Assembly: GCA_948474755.1 (NCBI GenBank)
Contig: CAOLHI010001025.1
Location: 62,001 to 126,000 of the forward strand
Source of the DNA: Ctenosaura bakeri
Taxonomy: Eukaryota; Chordata; Lepidosauria; Squamata; Iguanidae
Direction of reading: 5' to 3'
Length of the DNA stretch: 64,000 nucleotides
Shown here: positions 34,784-45,635 of the stretch, one piece after another
Layout of the letters: the number at the start of each line of letters is the position of its first letter
How positions within the stretch are numbered: position 1 is the stretch's first letter
Notes under the pieces: generated by a model
Databases searched by the model: none
What the model was told of the DNA's origin: nothing
The model's input: the letters and a program-made list of their open reading frames with translations, nothing else
Program-made: the position numbers and the translations under genes

Positions 34784-35830
34784 AGAACAACAGTGTTGGC
34801 TTCAAGAGCGAGTGTGATGTTGATGTTGGACTAGGACCCCAAGAGACCAGCGTCTGAACACCCACTTGGTCATGGAAACCCTTTGGGTAACCTTGGACAG
34901 ATCACACTCTCTCAGCCTTAGAGGAAGGCAATGGCAAAATCCTCTCTAAAGCAGTGGTTCTTAATCTGTGGGTTGCGACCCCTTTGGGGGTCGAACAACC
35001 CTTTCATAGGGGTTGCCTAAGACCATCAGAAAATACGTATTTCCGATGGTCTTAGGCTCCATTCCCTCCTCGGTGGTGGTGCGCAAGCGCGAGACATGTG
35101 CTCACGTCCTCCTGCCCCCTTTGGCAGGAGCGCATGCGGCCACAGCATCGCCACAGCAGGAGTGGTGGTGCACAAGCACGAGCCACGCGCTCGCATCTTC
35201 CTGCCCCCTGTTCAGGAGGGACTGAAATCGCTCCCCTTCTCCGCTACCAGGAGAACCTCCCATCTGACGGGCCAGCTTGGGGGGCGGCGACAGCACGGGG
35301 GGCAGGCCCCTCCTTGCCACGGCCCCTGCCCCACTTGCCACAGAGGGGGGCGCTGCGGAAGGGCCGGGGAGCTGTAAGGCAGCGCTTTTCCGGGGGGCGA
35401 GCTGCGCCCGACGCAAAAGACAAAGATGCTGGGATTCCTCCCCCCTCAGCCAGGGTCGACACTCTGGAAATTTTTCCCACACTGCCACCCCCCAGTGGAA
35501 TCGAGAGCGAAGCAGAAGCAGAGCCCGGGGGGGGGTTCTCCGAGTTTCTTCCCGGGAGAGATGCGCGGCTCCTCTTTCCCTCCCTGCTCGCCCCCCCCTT
35601 CCCGGCTGGTGAGGTGCCCTTTGCCAGGGGTGGGGGAGGCATTGTAAATAATAAATAAATAATTTTATGGTTGGGGGTCAACACAACATGAGGAACCGTA
35701 TTAAAGGTTTGCGGCATTAGGAAGGTTGAGAACCACTGCTCTAAAGAAATCCTGCCGAGAAAGCCCTATGATGGGTTCGCTTTAAGGTGGTCATAAGTCA
35801 AAAATGATTTGAAGACTCACAACCAGAACA
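34784..35830 (+). mobile_element. L2-tailed tRNA-SINE, split by SPIN
   Basis: The head is 34784-34951 and the tail 35739-35830. Dropping the insert and one copy of CTCTAAAG restores the sequence seen in the SINE at 14566-14768. Confidence 0.85.
34952..35738 (+). mobile_element. SPIN-type hAT element with GC-rich cargo
   Basis: Ends CAGTGGTTCTTAATCTGTGG and GTTGAGAACCACTG. An exact 8-bp target duplication CTCTAAAG flanks it (34944-34951, 35739-35746). The subterminal sequences (TTGCGACCCCTTTGGGGGTC, ACACAACATGAGGAACCGTA, GGCATTAGGAAGGTTGAG) match SPIN as I recall it. The 787 bp include about 580 bp of GC-rich sequence (35057-35640) where short SPIN copies have little. That stretch is open in one frame (35098-35658) but shows no hAT transposase features. 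Confidence 0.9.
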
Positions 35831-35938
35831 AGAAAAACTGCAAGAATGATACACAGATCCCCCTCAGAGCCTGGGGAAGGGAAAACTACAACAGATCACG
35901 GCCAGTGCTGCAAATTCCCAACCCCTCCCCATTTTCAC

Positions 35939-36061
35939 CTGTTGGGACCGTGGCTTGTAGGGTGAGCTGCTCTCTAAGTCAGCCAAGATGCTGGTCAAGG
36001 AGTCGATTTCTGCATCCAAACTGGAACGCCTTTCTTCCAAAGTCTTGGCGCCAGGCTTGAC
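35939..36061 (-). CDS. LPP: LPP exon with SLDAEIDSLTSILADLE motif
   Basis: Internal coding exon on the minus strand, 123 bp or exactly 41 codons, phase 0 at both ends, so it joins the exon at 51773-51900 in frame. It follows acceptor gtctcttctag and precedes donor gtgaaaat. The peptide begins VKPGAKTLEERRS, contains SLDAEIDSLTSILADLE and ends SSSPYKPRSQQ. The motif order TLEERRSSLDAEIDSLTSILADLE then SSPYKPR is, as I recall it, nearly identical to mammalian LPP and clearly distinct from zyxin. The leucine-rich stretch lies where the LPP/zyxin pre-LIM region is reported to have nuclear-export activity; that is family knowledge, not shown here. The next LPP exon should be long and open (Ser/Pro-rich, before the LIM domains); no such reading frame exists between 1 and 35938, so it lies beyond the window. 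The polypyrimidine tract is short, with a CAT-rich stretch just upstream. Confidence 0.93.
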
Positions 36062-36063
36062 CT

Positions 36064-36530
36064 AGAAGAGACATCATCATCAATCATCATCACAGTCATT
36101 TTTATTTCTATCCTGTGTGTTCCCCCAAACCAGCTTACAACTTGAAACAAATATCATGTACTTGAAATGTACAGAATCTCAACATTAAAATGGAATTTAA
36201 ACGATAGTGCTAAAAGCAGATGAACCATGCAATGAAAAAACAATTCAAAAAGTATAAGAACAGTACTATTTAAAATAGTACGTCTCCATCTGACAAGCCT
36301 TTTTGTTAAAAACATTCGGTTCTCAAAAACCTGTTGGGTAAAAGAAAGGATTTGGTAATTCAGGGAAGGACAGCAAAGAAGCAGAGGTTTGAGCATCTCT
36401 AGGGAGGGAGGTTCAGAGCCTAGAGAGCCTGTCCCCAGCAGGAAAATCCCATGAAATGTGGTAGGAGGGACAGAAGAGTCCCTTCTCAGGATCTCAGGGC
36501 CCAAACAGGCTCATACACGGAGATACAGGC
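36064..36530. repeat. Probable old LINE-related dispersed repeat
   Basis: Loosely resembles 54105-54370 (a (CAT)n start, then ggaaggacagcaa..agg, cagagcctag). Diverged; class unknown. Confidence 0.35.
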
Positions 36531-36538
36531 CATTTCCG

Positions 36539-36706
36539 CACTAGCCTGTTATAGCACGATGATTCCACTTTCAACATCCTCTGGAATTCTGGGGTTTGCA
36601 GTTTCGGGAGGGGCCGGCCGGCCCCTCCCGAAACTGCAAACCCCAGGATTCCAGAGGATGTTGAAAGTGGAATCATCGCGCTATAACAGGCTAGTGTGGA
36701 AACAGC
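36539..36706. mobile_element. Short foldback element, copy 5
   Basis: Compact palindromic type with a GGCCGGCCGGCC centre. Both arms have the CTCTGG variant. Confidence 0.88.
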
Positions 36707-36719
36707 CTCAGTCTGTCCA

Positions 36720-36912
36720 GCCATTTCCACACTACATTGTTATAGTGCTATTATTCCACTTTCAGCATCCTGTGGAATTCTGGGGTTTGCTGAGGCCCAA
36801 GAGCTCTCTGGCTGAGAATGCTAAATACCTCTCCCTAAACTGTAAACTCTAGGATTCCATAGGATGCTGAAAGTGGAATAATAGCACTATAACAATGCAG
36901 TGTGGAAACGGC
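36720..36912. mobile_element. Short foldback element, long-spacer type
   Basis: The centre is the non-palindromic tgaggcccaagagctctctggctgagaatgctaaat spacer. Lies 13 bp from the previous copy. Confidence 0.85.
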
Positions 36913-37404
36913 CTCAGATAAGAATGGAACAAACACTCTTCAGCACCTCCCTTTAAACATTTCTGGCCCACATTGAGGTTTGCAGCATTTTCATCCTTAT
37001 GTTTTCACACAGAGCTTGGAAGACTTTCTGCATCTTGGGGAAGAGATGGGTAAAAAAGGATGACTACAGTTGGCTTTTAAGTCTACGGAAACAAGGGGGT
37101 GAGTAGGAAATAGTTCAAAACAAACTCTTTCCGGCTGTTTTTAATTTTACATCCACGCTCTTTCCCAAAAGCCTTCTGCTTTTGATGCTGAACCACAAGT
37201 TTCACACATGCATGAAGCCACATCTGCTTAAAAACTGCCATGAATTCTTGATGGGGATGGAAATCATAGGACCTGGAAAGAATCAATTAGCTTTCTCTTG
37301 AAAACAACTGTTCAAATGTAGGGCCATCTGTTGCGGGACCCTGTTATAATAACAGAGCAGCTCAATTCAAGATGCTTGTGTTGACATACAATACCCCAAA
37401 GAGC
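36913..37404. other. No recognised feature
   Basis: Intronic, unassigned. Confidence 0.35.
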
Positions 37405-37408
37405 TTGG

Positions 37409-38278
37409 TGTTACTATGGTTCAGACGTACCCGGTGATAGCACCAGATATCTCTTGATATCAAACTTATTTGGCCTCCATTTGACCTTTCCCTGCCACCC
37501 TGCTCCATGTCTTTGCAAGGGCCACTAGACAAGCATGTAAACAGGTGCGGCTGGTAATGGTTGGACATTCCAATCCCCACTTAGGCAGGCAGATTAACGC
37601 CACTCCGTTGCTTCAGGGACCACTCTTTCTTGCAAACCGGCCTTGCTCAGCGCAACTTTACACAAAGACGCTCGGCCTCAAGCCGGCACTCTTTCAATAC
37701 TAAGCCATTTGCATACTGGTTACTCTATTGTTATATCTGTGCTAAGCTGATCATGTAAAACTTGACCTTTCCCAACGCTTTGTCCTGCTCCAAACTCACA
37801 TTGTTCTCACCGAGTATGGCATGGCCTGTAGGCACAATCCACCCTATAAGAACTCCCCGATTCCGAGCACACCTTGGACCACTCCTGAGTTCCATCCAGC
37901 CCTGCTGCCGCTGCGCCCAGCGAGTCGTCCCCTCCGCGAACCGCGCTGAGCTTCCTTCCCTGCAACTCTCCTCTTTCCTTCAGGACTACGAGATAAGGTG
38001 TCGTATCACCCACTTCCCCCAAAAATTCTCACTTCTAATTTCCAGTTAGCTGTGTGCTTGTGTTGTCTTTTCTGTTGTTTGTCCTTTAATAACGCTATCA
38101 TTTTTACTCTTTTAAAACTTGTCTGACTGCTCTTCTGACCTGACCCCGTAGACATTGGGTTACAAGATCCCTGCTAAGTTACCCTGCCTCTTGCTAGCTT
38201 AAGAGAGTGCTCGAGTTAATTTCCCCCATCTTGTGTTTTTATTTGGTTATTTGGACCCCCCAGAGAAACAGGGTAACA
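37409..38278 (+). mobile_element. Solo LTR (ERV-like), copy A
   Basis: 870 bp, TGTTAC...GTAACA, flanked by the 4-bp duplication TTGG. A TATA-type box (accctataag) lies at about 37841. R/U5-like end shared with the copies at 41675 and 59492 (ctgacctgaccccgtaga..attgggtt, ccctgctaagttaccctgcctc). No gag, pol or env sequence adjoins it. Confidence 0.9.
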
Positions 38279-38376
38279 TTGGGGCCACGGTATCAAAGAC
38301 TGTTTCCCCCTGTACGAGTCTGCCTTGAATTTAAGATCAGTAATGGAGACCCTACTGGGTTTCCCATCACACCAAG

Positions 38377-38556
38377 GCCATTTCCGCACTGCACAGTTGT
38401 AGTGCTACTAGTCCACTTTCAACATCCTAAGGAATACTGGGATTTGCCGTTTAGGGAGGGGTCTGGCCAGGCCCCTCCCTAAACTGCAAATCCCAGGATT
38501 CCATAGGATGTTGAAAGTGGAATAGTAGCACTACATCTGTGCAGTGCGGAAATGGC
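38377..38556. mobile_element. Short foldback element, copy 7
   Basis: Exact flank CCAAG on both sides. Arms share CACTGCACAG/CTGTGCAGTG and GTAGTGCTACTA/TAGTAGCACTAC variants. Confidence 0.88.
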
Positions 38557-38984
38557 CCAAGAGGCTAGAGTGGTGAGTACATAAGGCAGGGCTTTCTCTG
38601 TAAAGGCACCCTGGTTGTAAAACTCCTTCCAAGTGACATCAGGCTGCCTCCGTTCTTGCTGGAACTCTGCTACACCGCTGGGTCTTTGCTTTTTAAACCT
38701 CACTTTTAAACACCGGCTCTCAAAAATTTATTTTAGTTGGCTTTTAAGGAATGTTTTGGACACACTTTTTCATTTGTGTCTTTGGGAGACCTGGTGGGCA
38801 CAAAAGCAATTGATCAAGACTGTTAATAAAATAAGAGAAACCCTACTCAATCAAAACAAGGAAATATATCTAGCCCGGAATCCTCTTTTCCAGAGTGGCT
38901 GGGAATTCAGCAGACACGGTGAAGGAAGTAGCACTTTTGTGGTCAAATTTCTCAGAAGAAACAGTGAGTAATTTTTTAAATTTT

Positions 38985-39385
38985 CTTCCTGCTGCAAGGC
39001 AGTCTCCAAAAACCATGCAGTTTCTGAAGCATATTCACAGTTTAAGACTTGCTCTGTGCAAAATTCACACTTGGTGGAGAAAAGAGCAATTTCTGTGAAG
39101 AAAGCAGCACTTTCTGCACAGACAATAATATGTGCAGAAAAAACCTGTTTCATGTACAGAGGATGCTTTTTTTCACCTATGCAAATCCATGTGAAAATTT
39201 TGCACCAAGTAAGTATCCAATTACAGAATTTTCTGTTCAGGGAACAATTTTGTCTGTGCAGAAAATAACATTTTCTATGCAAAAAAAAAAAAAAAAAGTT
39301 CTGGCACTAAAAGTATGTTCTTTGCACAAACAACCATGTGTGAATTTTGCACAGAACAAGTTGTGGACTGTGAAAAATTCTCATT
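38985..39385. repeat. Degenerate TTTTCTGTGCAGAAAA repeat, copy 2
   Basis: Repeated tgtgcagaaaa and ttctgtgcag words with an A-run at 39281-39297. See 32185 and 50600. Confidence 0.6.
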
Positions 39386-39396
39386 AGTCTATAAAC

Positions 39397-39636
39397 AGGG
39401 AGCCAGCATTGTGTAATAGTTTTAGTATTGTAATACAGTCCTAGAGAATAGGGTTCAAATCTCTGCTCAGCCATGGAAACCCATTGACTGAACTTGGGCA
39501 AGTCACATTCTCCCAGTCTCAGAGGAAGCCCATGGCAAACTCTCTCTGAACAAATCTTGCCAAGAAAAAAAAAAACATGATAGGATCATCTTAGGGTTGT
39601 CAGAGGTCAGAAATGACTTGAAGGCATAGAAAAGAA
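39397..39636 (+). mobile_element. L2-tailed tRNA-SINE
   Basis: Head gagccagcattgtgtaatagttt. Body gctcagccatggaaaccca and cttgggcaagtcacattctc. Tail cagaaatgacttgaaggcat. Confidence 0.85.
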
Positions 39637-40347
39637 CACACAGTTCTCATCAGGATTTCTTGGTACTCAAAAACATTTTTTCACTATTTTTTGAATATTC
39701 TTGAATATTCTTTCCATCCTTAGTTTGCATGGGGCAGGGAGCACATTTTGTTTAAAAGGATAATTTCATTTCCTAGAGGTTTTCAGAAGTGGAAATCCCA
39801 CCCTTTATTTTTAAACCCCTGATTTTTGATGAGGAAGCCCAAGAAGGGCTGAGAAGTTGCAAAAACAAGAGAGAAAAAAACATGTTGGGGGAGGCTTTAT
39901 GTGGCCTATGGGACTCATGTCCAGATACTTTAGATTTTCTTTCTTAGAGGAAGGACGCTATCCATAAATCATTTTGGTTGCCTATTTCTATCACAGCTTT
40001 TTCAGTTCTATAGGGTTCTCACCATCCTCCTACATCCCAAAGTTCTCCAAAGTTGCTGGACTACAACCACCATCAACTCCATCCAGCAGCTTCAGTGGCC
40101 AACTTAACTAGAAACTGGAGTTGTAATTTGACATGCATGAAGGGAACCACATTTGAGTGAGGCTGGACTTAGATGTATTTCTGTATAGATTTAAGTTGGA
40201 TTTGAGGAACAAAGATCATCCTGACCTTGGACATTCTGGAAAACTACCCACAGTGGAGATGAACCAGAAAAAGTGCATCACTATTGGCTTTACAAGGTCA
40301 CCCAGCAATGTCCAAATACATCAGCCATTGCTTCCTTCTGGACCATC
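39637..40347. other. No recognised feature
   Basis: Intronic, unassigned. The common actacaaccaccatc-type repeat scrap is near 40061. Confidence 0.35.
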
Positions 40348-40486
40348 TCACTGAGGTTTTTAAGCAGAGGCTAGATGGCCATCTGTCGGGAGTGCTTCAA
40401 GGATGTTGGTGCATGGCAGGGGGTTGGACTGGATGGCCCCTGGGGTCTCTTCCAACTCTACATTTCTATGATTCTATGATTCTATG
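40348..40486 (+). mobile_element. CR1 LINE 3' end
   Basis: The last codons (VFKQRLDGHLSGVL) and the full ATTCTATG tail. Confidence 0.92.
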
Positions 40487-40667
40487 AAAAGCACTTTCGC
40501 TTTATGGTACAGATTGATGGTGTCTCTAGTTTTCCCTGGAAGTGGCACTGAACAAGCAGACTTCGGCTTGGTTATTGATGCCTGGTAGGGATCCATGCCG
40601 TCCTCTATTCTGTCTGCTGCAGATTTGGGGTCAATATACAAACATATAAACGATATACAGATATAGA

Positions 40668-41163
40668 AAAAATGGAATGTGTCCACAGGAGGGTGACCAA
40701 AATAGTAAACGGCTTGGAAACCATGCCCTATGGGGAGCAGCTATGGGAGTTGGATATGTTCAGCCTGGAGAAGAGACAATTAAGAGGGTACATAATAGCT
40801 ATATTTATTATAGCTATATTATATTTATATTTACATATTTGAAAGGATGTGAGATGGAAAAAGGGGTAAGCTGGTTTTCTGCTGCTCCAGAGACTAAGAC
40901 ATGAAACAATGGATTCAAACTATCTGAAAATAGATTCCACGAAACACGAGGAAGAACTCCATGATGGCAGGAGCAGTTTGACAGTGGAGTATGCCGTCTC
41001 AGTGGAGTGGAGTGGAGTCTCCCCCTTCTTTGGAGGTTTCTAAAGAAAGGCTGGACACCCACGTGTCAGGAGCGCTGTGACTGTGTCTTCCTGCCTGGCA
41101 GAACGGGGTTGGACTGGATGGCCCTTGGGATCTCTTCCAAGTCTAGAATTTTATCATTCTATG
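40668..41163 (+). mobile_element. CR1 LINE 3' part (older)
   Basis: Diverged copy from the VHRRVTKIV region to the tail, with a TATAGCTATATT tandem scrap inside (40795-40830). Confidence 0.87.
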
Positions 41164-41327
41164 ACACAAAGGCACATAGGTCCATTTCCCTTTCTCTGTG
41201 TCCCTTCATCTGATTTCCAGGGAGGTGAATAATTTTATAGTGTCAGTCATACCTGGGGGATCTCTTGTGACTTGGCGAATCTGTGACAGGTTTTACTTCA
41301 AACTTCAAAGAAGCTCCCTACCTACCT

Positions 41328-42612
41328 AGAATCATAGAATCACAGAATAATAGAGTTGGAAGAGACCCCAGGGGCCATCTGGTCCAACTCCATTCTGCCA
41401 GACAGGAATACACAATCAAAGCCCTTCCTAACAGATGGCCATCCAGCCTCTGCTTAAAAGCCTACAAAGAAGGAGACTCCACCACACTCCTAGGCAGTAG
41501 CATATTCCATTGCCAGACAGCTCTGACTGCCAGGAAGTTCTTCCTGAGGTTCAGGTAGAATCTCCTTTCTTGCAGCTTGAATCCATTGCTCCTTGTCCTG
41601 GTCTCTGTAGGAGCAGAAAACAAGCCCATTCCCTCTTTGATACGACATCCTTTCAAATATTTAAACATGGCTATTGTTACTGCGGCCCAGGCCTACCCCG
41701 AGATAGCACTCGATATTGTTTTGATATCAAAACCATTTGGTCTTCCTCTGCCACCCCTCTCCACGTGTTTGCGAGACCTCCAGACAAGCACGTAAACAGG
41801 CGCGGCCGGTAATTGCTGGACATTCCATTCTCCACTCAGGCAGGCCGAACTGAGCCGGTTCATCGCTTCAGGGTCTTCTCCGGCAAACACCATTTTGCTT
41901 ATGCACGATATTAACAAAGGCTCCCCTGCCCCTAGCACGTAGCCGCACAAAGCAGTGCCAAGCGCTCCACATTTGCATCCTGGCTACACTATTGTTAAAT
42001 CGGCACTAAGCCAATGATGCTAAACTCTGACCTTTCCAAAGCTTTGTCCCGCTCCAAACTCGCATTGTTCTCACCGAGTAAGGCATGGCCTGCAGTCACA
42101 ATTCACCCTATAACCCCCCCCTCAATTCCGAGACCACCTCGGATCGCTCTGGACTTCCATCCTGACTTGCTGCCGCTGTGCCTGGTGAGCTCCCCTCAGT
42201 CCCAGGTACTGAGACTCCATATCCATATCTCTCCAGGACTATGAGACAGATGTCGTATCACCCATTTCCCTCCGAAAATCCCTATTTCCTATTCTTTAGT
42301 TAGCTGTGTGATTGTGGTGTCTTTACTGTTTGCTTGTCTTTCAGTAAAACATCATTATTGCTATTTTAAAACCGTCTGACTGTTTGACTGACCTGACCCC
42401 GTAGATATTGGGTTGCAAGATCCCTGCTAAGTTACCCTGCCTCTCGCTAGCTTTAGTGAGTGCTCCAGCTAATTTCCCCAAAGTTGTGTTATTGTGTTTG
42501 GTTATTTGGGCGCCCCTCCCGGGACCCCCCAAAGAACAGGGTAACACTATCATGTCCCCTGGACCCTTCTCTTCTGCACATGCTGAACCCCAGTGCCCCA
42601 AATAGGTACAGC
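41328..42612 (-). mobile_element. CR1 LINE 3' part, split by solo LTR
   Basis: Segments 41328-41674 and 42551-42612 join (aaacatggctat | catgtcccct) as one CR1 when the LTR and one CTAT are removed. Confidence 0.9.
41675..42546 (+). mobile_element. Solo LTR (ERV-like), copy B
   Basis: 872 bp, TGTTAC...GTAACA, 4-bp duplication CTAT (41671-41674, 42547-42550) within a CR1. TATA-type ccctataac near 42107. Related to 37409-38278 over its whole length. Confidence 0.93.
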
Positions 42613-43323
42613 ACCTTTGGCTGCTCTTTTGAAGTCCAAACTAAAACCCAGTGTGGATTCCCACCCCACTGACATGGAGGTCACCAATCACCACTGGTCA
42701 GTGTCCGATGAAGGCTAATCAACTGAGGCTCAGTCGACACAAAACAAAAACGTTTTGGGTTGGTTGGGTGTCCTCTCTGGGAATGAGGAATTCCAACTTC
42801 TTCTGACTGAAGTCATGTTCCCTCCTGCAACGTGTGACTTTTTAATCTGGACTGCGTCTCTAATTTTGCATTGGCAAAGACGTTACCTTGAAACGCGGTC
42901 AGCATGCGTTGCTTGAGTGGCCACGATTTAGTGCTTAAGACCCAAGCCCAGGGGGCACCAGAGAAGGAAACTGCTGTGATGGCCACTAGAGCCCATGGAA
43001 GGTTATGCACGAACAGCAGTGACCTATTCAGAACATACCCTGTAGTGCTTTTTCGCTCACTGTAGCGGTTGAAGTACAATTTACACCATTGATAAAGTAT
43101 TGATTGTGTGACATTTCTATATGCCTGACATTTTTCTACCCAGAAGAATAATAACCCTCTGAGCTTTTAATTCAGTGGAAGGTTGTGGTAGAGTGGAGGA
43201 AATGGCTACAAATGATTATAGAATGGTTTATACTGGAAGCAGGTAACATGGAGAGCGTGAGGGTCATAGGGAACAGTGGCATCCCAAATAAAATGTTGGA
43301 GGCAGTGGCTGGAAACTGGTTGG
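42613..43323. other. No recognised feature
   Basis: Intronic, unassigned. Confidence 0.35.
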
Positions 43324-44008
43324 CATCATAGAATCACAGAAATAATAGAATCCTAGAACATTTCCACACTAGCCTGCTATAGCGCTATTATTCCACTTTC
43401 AACATCCTATGGAATCCTGGGGTTTGCAGTTTCGGGAGGGGCCTTTAGGAGTGTCAGCCAGAGAGCTCTTTGGCCTCCTCAGGAAACTACAAAGCTCAGA
43501 ATTCCACAGGATATGTTGAAAGTGGAATAACAGCACTATAACAATGGCCATTTCTGCACCAGCCTGTTATAGCGCTATCATTGCACTTTCAACCTCCTAT
43601 GGAATCCTGGGATTTGCAGTTGTGGGAGAGGCCAGCCCCTCCCTTAACTGCAAACCTCAGGATTCCATAGGATGTTGAAAGTGGAATAATAGCGCTATAA
43701 CAGGCTAGTGTGGAAATAGTCCTGGGCCATTTCCATACTACACTGTCATAGTGCTATTATTCCACTTTCTACCTCCTGTGGAATTCTGGGGTGTGTAGTT
43801 TCCTGAAGCCAAAGAGCTCTCTGGCTGAGAATTCTAAAGGCCCCTCCCTAAACTCCAAACCCCAGGATTCCATAGGATGGTGAAAGTGGAATAATAGCAC
43901 TATGACAATGTAGTGCAGAAATGGCCCTAGAGTTGGAAGAGATCACAGGGGCCATCTAGTCCAACCCCCTTCTGCTATGCAGGAAGGCACATTCAAAGCA
44001 CTCATAAG
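43324..44008 (-). mobile_element. CR1 3' end split by a foldback cluster
   Basis: The tail (43324-43356) and body (43926-44008) are separated by three stacked foldback elements. The exact CCTAG at both edges collapses to the normal gaatcctagagttggaa. Confidence 0.88.
43357..43925. mobile_element. Three stacked short foldback elements
   Basis: Elements at 43357-43546, 43547-43720 and 43726-43925. The first lacks its last ~18 bp. The second ends with TAGT, then CCTGG, then the third. The outer flanks are exact CCTAG. The first and third are of the long-spacer type, the middle one compact. Confidence 0.88.
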
Positions 44009-44705
44009 AGAAAAACGAAGCATCAAACAGCAGGGGACAACTTTACTCATTGATTCTCCAAATCTGATGAACTTCTAGCCTGCTGGGCTTGTGAAGGAGT
44101 GGTGGAACACCCGTGCCGTGACACATATACCACAGCTTCCCTGCAGCACCTTAGACCAGGGTGGGAACTGCACAGCCCAAAAGACATGTGTGGCCTTGAG
44201 GCCCATTGCTGACCTCTAGACCTGCCAGAAGGTCCCCCCCTCCAAAAAAAAGTAAAGTCCCTAGATAGGGGTTTTGCTGTCAAGTGTTGTGGAGGATGTT
44301 TCCTCCGAAATAGCCAACAATTGTCCCCCAAAACTGAGCAGAAGTGAGCAGAGTAACACTGCCTGGGCTGGAAAACAATGGTGGTAAAGCCCATGCAAGG
44401 TTCAAAGGCAGAAGATATATGGCTTTCCAACTCTTCCAGCATGTCCACCCCTGCTTTCGATACTGGTAAACATCTTCAGGGTGGTAGAACATTTATTTCT
44501 GGGAAATATTTACAACAGTGGACACCATGAGTGGGTTGCACAATCGCCGTTCCCATAAATCATTAGGGAACTAAATAAAACAAAACAAAAGAGCATAGAA
44601 GGAAGGAAGAACAGAAGGGCTGGGTTTCTTGAGCTGCTCACATCAACTGGCATTTCAGGTCTGGTTTAGATCGAGTGTGGCAGCCAGGCGTTGTTTCCCT
44701 TTGAG
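44009..44705. other. No recognised feature
   Basis: Intronic, unassigned. Confidence 0.35.
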
Positions 44706-44855
44706 GCCATTTCCACATTAGACTGTTATAGTGCTACTATTCCACATTCGACATCCTATGGAATCCAAGCCCCCCGCCCAAATTGCAAACTCCAGGATTC
44801 CATAGGAGATTGAAAGTGGAATAATAGCATTATAACAGTCTAGCGAGGAAATGGC
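44706..44855. mobile_element. Short foldback element (centre shortened)
   Basis: Ends GCCATTTCCACATTAG and CTAGCGAGGAAATGGC. The left inner arm is deleted. Confidence 0.85.
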
Positions 44856-45081
44856 CTTAGATTGTGCATCCCACGTAGCACTCATTCTAGAAGTGGTATC
44901 ACACAAGACCTGGATATGCTTCTGCATTTGTCTGAATTGGGAGTGGATAAATGGAAGCTCCCAAAGCTATCCAGAAGTTCCCTAAATCTCCTTGTTAGTA
45001 GGCCACACATCACCATGCTTTGATGTGGTTTAACTGGTAAGTATTAACTGGCATATATATGGACTATACTCTGCTATGGCT

Positions 45082-45248
45082 GCATTTCCGCACTAGCCTG
45101 TTATAGCGCGATGATTCCACTTTCAACATCCTCTGGAATCCTGGGGTTTGCAGTTTTGGGAGGGGCCGCCCGAAACTGCAAACCCCAGGATTCCAGAGGA
45201 TGTTGAAAGTGGAATCATCGCGCTATAACAGGCTAGTGCGGAAATGGC
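45082..45248. mobile_element. Short foldback element, nearly perfect arms
   Basis: GCATTTCCGCACTAGCCTG and CAGGCTAGTGCGGAAATGGC. Arms match almost without error, including CTCTGG/CCAGAG and CGCGATGATT/AATCATCGCG. Probably one of the youngest copies. Confidence 0.9.
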
Positions 45249-45635
45249 CACTGTGCTGGCTAAGAGGAAAAGCTGGCCAAAACACACGCATTGCAGAATC
45301 AGGTCAGGAAAAACCTCAAGGCATAATCAGGTCATTGTCAGAAGCTGATAACAAGATTCTGGACTCTACATTTTGGTGCCTGTCGAAGTTTTTTTTTTTT
45401 TCCTATACTATTTTTCTTTAAAAAAAAAAAAGTCCCAAATTTTGAAAAATCATTGGAAAATGGAGGGGGAACCCTCTTCTAATATCACCCAGTGCTGACA
45501 AAACTTTTGAAAGTTTAATAAAAAAAAAAAAAAACCAAATAAAATAAAATAAATAAAATGAAATGAAAATAAATAAAATAAAAATAAGAGGTGGAAAGTA
45601 TTTTATTTTATTTTATTTTATTTTTTGCTTCCTTG
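45249..45635. repeat. A-rich then T-rich low complexity
   Basis: (AAAAT)n-like at 45518-45590 followed by (TTTTA)n at 45601-45626, which can pair as a hairpin. The earlier part is unassigned. Confidence 0.6.

Larger units (their letters stand above)
1..35938 (-). other. LPP: LPP downstream intron (partial)
   Basis: Everything below the donor of the 35939-36061 exon is intron of the minus-strand gene, as far as I can tell. No later LPP exon is visible. The content is repeats plus two stretches that look like conserved regulatory DNA (7925-8420, and more weakly 15490-15620). Confidence 0.75.

Noticed and set aside
35098..35658. 186-residue Pro/Arg-rich frame
   Set aside because: GC-rich cargo of the SPIN element; high GC lowers stop frequency. 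No domain recognised and neighbouring frames are equally open.
1..35938. Later LPP exons or the miR-28 host hairpin
   Set aside because: No long Ser/Pro-rich or LIM frame on the minus strand; no miR-28-like hairpin recognised, and that miRNA is, as far as I know, mammalian.
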